Of a stretch of DNA of 28,519 nt, positions 24,360-28,519 are shown one piece after another. A program made the translations under genes and the position numbers. Numbering within the stretch: the stretch's first letter is position 1; every line of letters starts with the position of its first letter. The DNA is taken from the NCBI GenBank assembly GCA_016929305.1, contig JAFGJC010000462.1:1-28519 (forward strand), read 5' to 3'. The notes beneath the pieces were generated by a model. The model saw nothing but the letters and a program-made list of their open reading frames with translations. It did no database searches and had not been told where the DNA came from. This DNA comes from a candidate division CSSED10-310 bacterium. Its GTDB lineage: Bacteria; CSSED10-310; JAFGJC01.

Positions 24360-24374
24360 AGGTCTTAAAAGGTC
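24360..24374 (+). promoter_or_regulatory. Candidate MraZ operator: phased AGGTC repeats
   Basis: Two AGGTC copies (24360-24364, 24370-24374) lie exactly ten bases apart just after the -10 box, and a related GGGTC lies at 24331-24335 in the spacer. E. coli MraZ binds 5-base repeats separated by five bases in its own promoter, so the geometry matches, although the base sequence differs from TGGGN. Confidence 0.45.
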
Positions 24375-24383
24375 ATTTTAGCT

Positions 24384-24407
24384 ATGAATATCCATAAAAA
24401 ACCATGA
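24384..24407 (+). other. Possible 7-codon leader ORF overlapping the mraZ start
   Basis: ATG at 24384 opens MNIHKKP and ends with TGA, which overlaps the mraZ ATG as ATGA. Neither this ATG nor the mraZ ATG has a clear SD. It may be chance, or may couple translation into mraZ. Confidence 0.25.
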
Positions 24408-24802
24408 TTTTTACAGGTATCTATAAGGTTCAACCCGATAAACTCAATCGAATCGTTTTGCCGAAATCTTTCCGTAAATTTATTCTTGAAGCCGGTGAAA
24501 TACTCTATGTCAGACCTGCTGAAAATTACTTCATTGCCGCTCCCGAAATATCTCTTCAGAATCTCTTGGAACATACAGCTCCCGGAAGACCTGATGATGA
24601 AATAATTCGTGAAAAACGCAGGCGGATTCTTGCATCCGTCAAGCAGCTTCACATGGATCCTCAAGGCAGAATCAAAATCACATTCATGACAGAAATGAAT
24701 GAATCATCCCTTTTGATGCTTGTGGGCACAGGTGGGGATTTTGAAATATGGGACAGAACATTGTTTGTCAATACATATCCGGATTTGGAGGGTGATGAAT
24801 GA
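24404..24802 (+). CDS. mraZ: Transcriptional regulator MraZ
   Basis: The 132-residue protein has two SpoVT/AbrB-like half-sites. The first is FTGIYKVQPDKLNRIVLPKS, the second is LHMDPQGRIKITF, and the C-terminal part ends LVGTGGDFEIWDRTLF, as in MraZ. MraZ is a DNA-binding ring protein, usually the first gene of the division and cell wall cluster before rsmH. Here no rsmH, ftsL or ftsI follows; instead the next gene is a divergent ftsZ homologue, overlapping as ATGA. The start at 24404 gives the standard N-terminus MIFTGIY but has no SD. Confidence 0.92.
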   Translation: MIFTGIYKVQPDKLNRIVLPKSFRKFILEAGEILYVRPAENYFIAAPEISLQNLLEHTAPGRPDDEIIREKRRRILASVKQLHMDPQGRIKITFMTEMNESSLLMLVGTGGDFEIWDRTLFVNTYPDLEGDE

Positions 24803-25830
24803 ACAAGCTTGATTCGGGGAATTTTCAAAGATGTTCCGATGGGAAAGAACAGAAGCTGCTCATCGGTGTCGGTGGATATGGCACGAGGCTTGTTTCTAAA
24901 ATAGCCAGCAGGCTACTTTATGCCATGCATGCCATTGTTGTGGACCGAAAAAGTTGCTTATTAAATTGCCCGGAAAACGTTACCGCTATGCCCATGGTGG
25001 ATCTGCCGGTGAACCATCCCAAAGGTGATTTAGTTGCTGCTGCCCGTGATGCAGAAAAACTCTTTCCATTACTCTCACCATCACTCGATGATGTTTCTTT
25101 TGCTCTTATTGTTGCTGGTTTTGGCGGTGGAGTCGGTTCGGGTGCGACCACGATGCTTGTGCATCATCTCAGAAAAGCGGGTATTCCGGTGCTTCTAGTT
25201 GTCTCTGTTCCAGACAAACGATTTGATGGTAGAAAAAAGTGCCTTACAGCCGAACTCGCCATTACGGATTTAAAAGAAAAAGTGGCAGGTCTCGTGATTC
25301 TGAATCCATGGGTTTTGGATTCCAGCATCAACGATAGGAATATGATTGATGAAATGATTGAAACAAAACTTGATGTGCTCATCGATGTTTTATTTGACTC
25401 CGGCATCGTTTCCGTAGATATGTCCTATATAAAACGTGTGATTGCGCCAGACGGCAATGCATCCATTGCAGTGGCATGTACGAACGGTGAAAATCGTGGC
25501 ATTGATGCTGCACAAAAAATTATTGCGGATCCCGCAATCCAGAGTTATCGAAACAAACCCGCTTCTCTTATTGTGCATGTGCTTGCAGGTGATGACCTGA
25601 CGCTATTTGAACTGGATGAAGCTGCATCGGAAATTTCTGATAATTGGGGTGCAGAGGTTGATCTGACCTATGGAGCCAGTATGTGCTCTAATAGGAATGG
25701 CAAATTCAGAATTGGAGTTATTGTTGGAGATGTCGCATTCAGGAATGAATTGGTTGTATCTCCGTCAAACGTGGATCGATTACTGTCAAATATCTGTCGA
25801 GACGATGCCAGAGCTCAGGCAAGTCTTTGA
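24799..25830 (+). CDS. Divergent FtsZ/tubulin-family GTPase-like protein
   Basis: The 343-residue protein aligns with FtsZ almost throughout: LIGVGGYGTRLV (T1-like), VAGFGGGVGSGATTMLVHHL with the tubulin signature GGGVGSG at 109-115, VPDKRFDGRKK, LAITDLKEKV, and LAGDDLTLFELDEA in the C-terminal domain. The T7 catalytic loop NVDFAD of FtsZ is SVDMSY here (205-210): the Asn is Ser and the second Asp, needed for GTP hydrolysis, is Tyr. The C-terminal FtsA/ZipA-binding tail is missing. GTP may bind, but normal hydrolysis is doubtful. GGAGG lies seven bases before the ATG. It is co-transcribed with mraZ. The end overlaps the convergent plsB by 92 bases. Confidence 0.85.
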   Translation: MNKLDSGNFQRCSDGKEQKLLIGVGGYGTRLVSKIASRLLYAMHAIVVDRKSCLLNCPENVTAMPMVDLPVNHPKGDLVAAARDAEKLFPLLSPSLDDVSFALIVAGFGGGVGSGATTMLVHHLRKAGIPVLLVVSVPDKRFDGRKKCLTAELAITDLKEKVAGLVILNPWVLDSSINDRNMIDEMIETKLDVLIDVLFDSGIVSVDMSYIKRVIAPDGNASIAVACTNGENRGIDAAQKIIADPAIQSYRNKPASLIVHVLAGDDLTLFELDEAASEISDNWGAEVDLTYGASMCSNRNGKFRIGVIVGDVAFRNELVVSPSNVDRLLSNICRDDARAQASL

Positions 25831-28090
25831 CCATTACCTGTCCGCGATCTTTGTCTCTGCATAATACATCGTTTCGAAAAAGACCTGTTTGGATATTTTT
25901 TATCAAATCTTCTGTTACGCATTGCGGAAAGACCGAGTAATAGAAAATAGACGTAATACTTTTCCGAATGCTTTTCTTTACTGATTCCTGGGATATAAAC
26001 CGATTCTCTGATCGCTCCAGCAAACCTTTGCAGGCAATAATATAAGCCGCTAGAATTGGTGTGATTGCAGATGTGATTAATTGATTCTGATAAGACTCCA
26101 GAACAGAGCATTCACCAGTTGTTGGGGTGTTGAATATCGATTCCGGCTTAACGGGGAAGAACCAGGGACAGATATTCTTTATAATTTCTTTATAAACGTC
26201 TGAATCAAATTGATTCTCTATCGATGCAATTCGTTTGGCAGCCTCAATAAAAAGGTAACCCAAAATACTGTTTTTTGAATATTCGAAAATCAGCATTTTT
26301 TGCGGATTGATCGAGATCATTGATGGGTGTTTTCCAGCTGATGAATTATTGCGAATACACAATTCCTGATCTTCCAGAAATTGTAATACACTATCAAATG
26401 CATCAGGTTCTTCCAGGTTCGATGCTGTAATACAGTGATCTGATTTGAAATAATGAACCAGAAAGTCAAAACGCTTTTTAAGCTCAGTGTATTCCTGTTG
26501 AGTTTTTGCGTTGGAGAGGAAAGCAAGTGAAAACACAGATACCGTTGTTACTGTGGTGGATGTTAACGCACGGTACATTATGTCATAACCGATTTGTTCC
26601 TTGAATTCAGGTTTCGCAACTTTCTCGGTTTCCGATTGTTTTACTGTTATGGGATCGGAAATTGATATGTAGATATATCCGTGTTTCCGTTTCAAGAGGT
26701 GCCAGCTTTTCAATAGATTTTGAACTCGTTCCTTTTCTTTGGGTTTTCCACTCAGTTCTCTGATATAAGCGTCCTCTTCAATGATTCGGTCATAATTTAT
26801 TGCGACAGGTATGAACGTCAGTTCATCAACAACACCAAAGTGCAGCGCATCCAAAAGCATACTCAGAAATCCTAGTTTCGGTTGAAGATATCTGCCTGTT
26901 CTGCTCCGTCCACCTTCAATAAACACTTCAATAGGTTGTGTGTATTTCAATAAATACTTTAAGTATGTTTTAAAAACAGTCGGATAAATATCCAAACCTC
27001 GAAACGTTCGTCGAATAAAAAAAGCGCCGGTGTGACGAAAGATCCATCCCATTGGCCAGAATGTCAGATTTTGGCCGGCTGCCACCAGTGGAGGAATTAA
27101 ACCGTTCATGTAACACATATATGAAAAAATAACATAATCGATGTGGCTTCGATGTGTCGGTACCAGGACACATTTGCGCTTTATGCGCAAAAGATGGCGT
27201 AATCGCGCCATGTCGCCCTTGTTTATTTCAATGCCATTGAATTGGTGAGTGAAAAAATATTTCACAAACGGCATCCATAAACGTGGTGCAAGATCACGAT
27301 AGTCTGCGGATATTTCTTTTAAATAGTGCGTTGCTTTTCTCTTTAAAACCTTTACATTTCCTGTTTTTGCGGAAGATAAAATTGATTTTTGAAGCTCTTC
27401 ATCTTTCATCAGAGTTGCGATGATTTTTCTGCGTGATCGAGCGGGATCACCGGTAATGATTCGTCGTTCCCGATAGAATTCCCTGAGAATTACTCGTCGG
27501 AGTGATGCGGTATCTGATGGTGAAATATCTTCCGCTTTTGCTGACGACCATTCAATTGGTTCGCCGATACTTAAAACCAGTCGTCTGGCATAGCGCAGAT
27601 ATTTGAATTGTTTATTGGAGGAAGTGCGATCTGGTTTTCGGTGCCATAGAAACAAGAGGGGGAAAAATACCAGTGTCTTTGACTCTGATATTGCCAGCGT
27701 CATCAGTCTTTCAAGAACATTTAATGCTTGAAAAGATTCCGGGTGAGTATTCAAACCAGCTCCAATTACAAAAAAAGATTCATCGATAACCTTGAGATCG
27801 GAAATGTCTTCAAGATGCTTGTTTTCTTTGGTCAGTGAATTTTCAGACGTCAAAAGATACTGTCGTTTTTTTAAACCTTGTTGAATAAAGACTTTGTCTA
27901 AAAGTTTAATTTGAAGCTGAGTACCTTTTAAAAGTGTCACCACGGTAATGGTGTCACTTTTTTCTTCATGTAAAAGCTTGAGCGCGTGTGGGAATACGGT
28001 AATTTTTGGTCTCCGCACAAACAGAAGCATCCTGTTGATAAACGAAAACTTCTGTGGAAGTAATTGAAACGCTAGTTTTGAAGTGTTCAT
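25739..28090 (-). CDS. plsB: Glycerol-3-phosphate acyltransferase, PlsB type
   Basis: The 783-residue protein (E. coli PlsB has 807) acylates sn-glycerol 3-phosphate at position 1, the first step of phospholipid synthesis at the inner membrane. Acyltransferase motifs are VPTHRSHIDYVIF (HX4D), GAFFIRRTFRG, FIEGGRSRTGR and FIPVAINYDRI. A long N-terminal part (about 1-300) and a long C-terminal helical region (about 500-783) match PlsB. The ATG at 28090 lacks a good SD. It lies 41 bases downstream of the signal peptidase gene, so the two may be co-transcribed. Its last 30 codons overlap the ftsZ-like gene on the other strand. Confidence 0.93.
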   Translation of the reverse strand: MNTSKLAFQLLPQKFSFINRMLLFVRRPKITVFPHALKLLHEEKSDTITVVTLLKGTQLQIKLLDKVFIQQGLKKRQYLLTSENSLTKENKHLEDISDLKVIDESFFVIGAGLNTHPESFQALNVLERLMTLAISESKTLVFFPLLFLWHRKPDRTSSNKQFKYLRYARRLVLSIGEPIEWSSAKAEDISPSDTASLRRVILREFYRERRIITGDPARSRRKIIATLMKDEELQKSILSSAKTGNVKVLKRKATHYLKEISADYRDLAPRLWMPFVKYFFTHQFNGIEINKGDMARLRHLLRIKRKCVLVPTHRSHIDYVIFSYMCYMNGLIPPLVAAGQNLTFWPMGWIFRHTGAFFIRRTFRGLDIYPTVFKTYLKYLLKYTQPIEVFIEGGRSRTGRYLQPKLGFLSMLLDALHFGVVDELTFIPVAINYDRIIEEDAYIRELSGKPKEKERVQNLLKSWHLLKRKHGYIYISISDPITVKQSETEKVAKPEFKEQIGYDIMYRALTSTTVTTVSVFSLAFLSNAKTQQEYTELKKRFDFLVHYFKSDHCITASNLEEPDAFDSVLQFLEDQELCIRNNSSAGKHPSMISINPQKMLIFEYSKNSILGYLFIEAAKRIASIENQFDSDVYKEIIKNICPWFFPVKPESIFNTPTTGECSVLESYQNQLITSAITPILAAYIIACKGLLERSENRFISQESVKKSIRKSITSIFYYSVFPQCVTEDLIKNIQTGLFRNDVLCRDKDRGQVMVKDLPELWHRLDRYLTVIDPRLTEIQPIHS

Positions 28091-28131
28091 AGATTAAAGT
28101 TCGTATCTATTTTGTTCTTCAAATCTGTGAA

Positions 28132-28519
28132 TCAGGATTCTGTTTGTACTTCCGGATCATCATATTCATATGAGGGGATAATTCCAAATTTAGACAGCGG
28201 CCAGTAACGGAATGCTGCTTTGCCGATGATATATTTTTCAGGGATGAAAGGTGAATACAGTTTATTTCGGGGATTTGCCCAGATTCGACTGTCCAAACTT
28301 CGATTTCTGTGATCACCAGAGACAAAATAATGACCGATTGGAATGGTCATAGTTGCCAGATTAATGGGTGGTTCGCCAGGGGGATTGTTTGGTTGAAAAT
28401 ATTCTGGAACATAAGGATCATCAATTGGCTGACCATTAATATATACTTTGTTTTGCACGATTCGCAGTTGTTCACCCGGCAGACCGATTACTCGTTTAAT
28501 ATAATCCTTTTCTTCCGTC
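28132..28519 (-). CDS. lepB: Signal peptidase I, C-terminal part (5' end beyond the window)
   Basis: The reading frame is open from the window edge to a TGA at 28134-28132, giving about 128 residues. It shows box D, YIKRVIGLPGE, with the catalytic Lys codon at 28497-28495, and box E, SGDHRNRSLDSR. The catalytic Ser and the N-terminal helices lie outside the window. The enzyme cleaves signal peptides of exported proteins, at least three of which are predicted in this window. A GTG at 28458 is in frame but internal, not the start. The spacing to plsB suggests one operon. Confidence 0.93.
   Translation of the reverse strand, partial: TEEKDYIKRVIGLPGEQLRIVQNKVYINGQPIDDPYVPEYFQPNNPPGEPPINLATMTIPIGHYFVSGDHRNRSLDSRIWANPRNKLYSPFIPEKYIIGKAAFRYWPLSKFGIIPSYEYDDPEVQTES

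Noticed and set aside
24404..24802. Reading the 24404 gene as the head of a normal dcw cluster
   Set aside because: No rsmH, ftsL, ftsI or mur genes follow. The next gene is ftsZ-like and then plsB on the other strand.
25739..25864. UGA stop of the ftsZ-like gene as a second selenocysteine codon
   Set aside because: The frame beyond the UGA runs antisense into plsB, shows no family match, and the UGA does not replace any conserved Cys.

Overview
The window (about 28.5 kb, moderately AT-rich) looks like a chromosomal segment of an uncultured bacterium, probably a diderm from a poorly sampled phylum. The evidence is indirect: a PlsB-type acyltransferase, a membrane-anchored SurA/PpiD-like chaperone, secreted proteins with long Pro/Thr-rich linkers, tandem DUF507 genes, and a divergent FtsZ homologue behind mraZ. 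I do not assign a phylum. Genes are dense, on both strands, in short operons with strong Shine-Dalgarno (SD) sequences. I see no insertion sequence, prophage or CRISPR array, and no gene-free stretch longer than about 270 bases (the longest holds a tRNA gene).

Layout. 1-3.3 kb: a structured leader and a large secreted papain-family protease carrying three copies of a VDDD domain, closed by a terminator. 3.4-6.0 kb: a four-helix membrane protein, a BtpA-family TIM barrel (minus strand), a GNAT acetyltransferase and a coupled secreted protein. 6.0-12.5 kb (minus): a secreted FG-GAP beta-propeller protein and the tightly packed set SurA/PpiD-like chaperone, polyprenyl diphosphate synthase, AmrS-type radical SAM protein and Maf. 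12.7-15.1 kb: a YfcE-like phosphoesterase (plus), then a minus-strand operon of two DUF507 proteins, a DUF4416 protein and a Yip1-like membrane protein. 15.4-17.5 kb: an HTH-TPR protein, aspartate kinase and a selenocysteine tRNA gene. 17.7-21.3 kb (minus): tRNA-Phe with promoter and terminator, an RlmD-like rRNA methyltransferase, an ABC exporter and a small membrane protein. 21.4-24.3 kb: a DUF1573 gene with an in-frame UGA, and a divergent YtcJ-like amidohydrolase. 24.3-28.5 kb: mraZ and a divergent ftsZ-like gene, convergent with plsB and a signal peptidase I gene cut by the window edge.

The main result is that the window carries both tRNA-Sec(UCA) and a secreted DUF1573 gene whose only in-frame stop is a UGA. 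That UGA falls exactly on the first Cys of the family's conserved CGCT motif, and a stable hairpin follows at the usual bacterial SECIS distance. The simplest reading is a selenoprotein form of DUF1573 with a U-G-C motif, which ordinary gene calling would split in two. The second notable system is mraZ transcribed with an FtsZ homologue that keeps the tubulin GTP-binding loop but has a degraded catalytic T7 loop and no C-terminal FtsA-binding tail. It has a strong promoter and phased AGGTC repeats that may be the MraZ operator.
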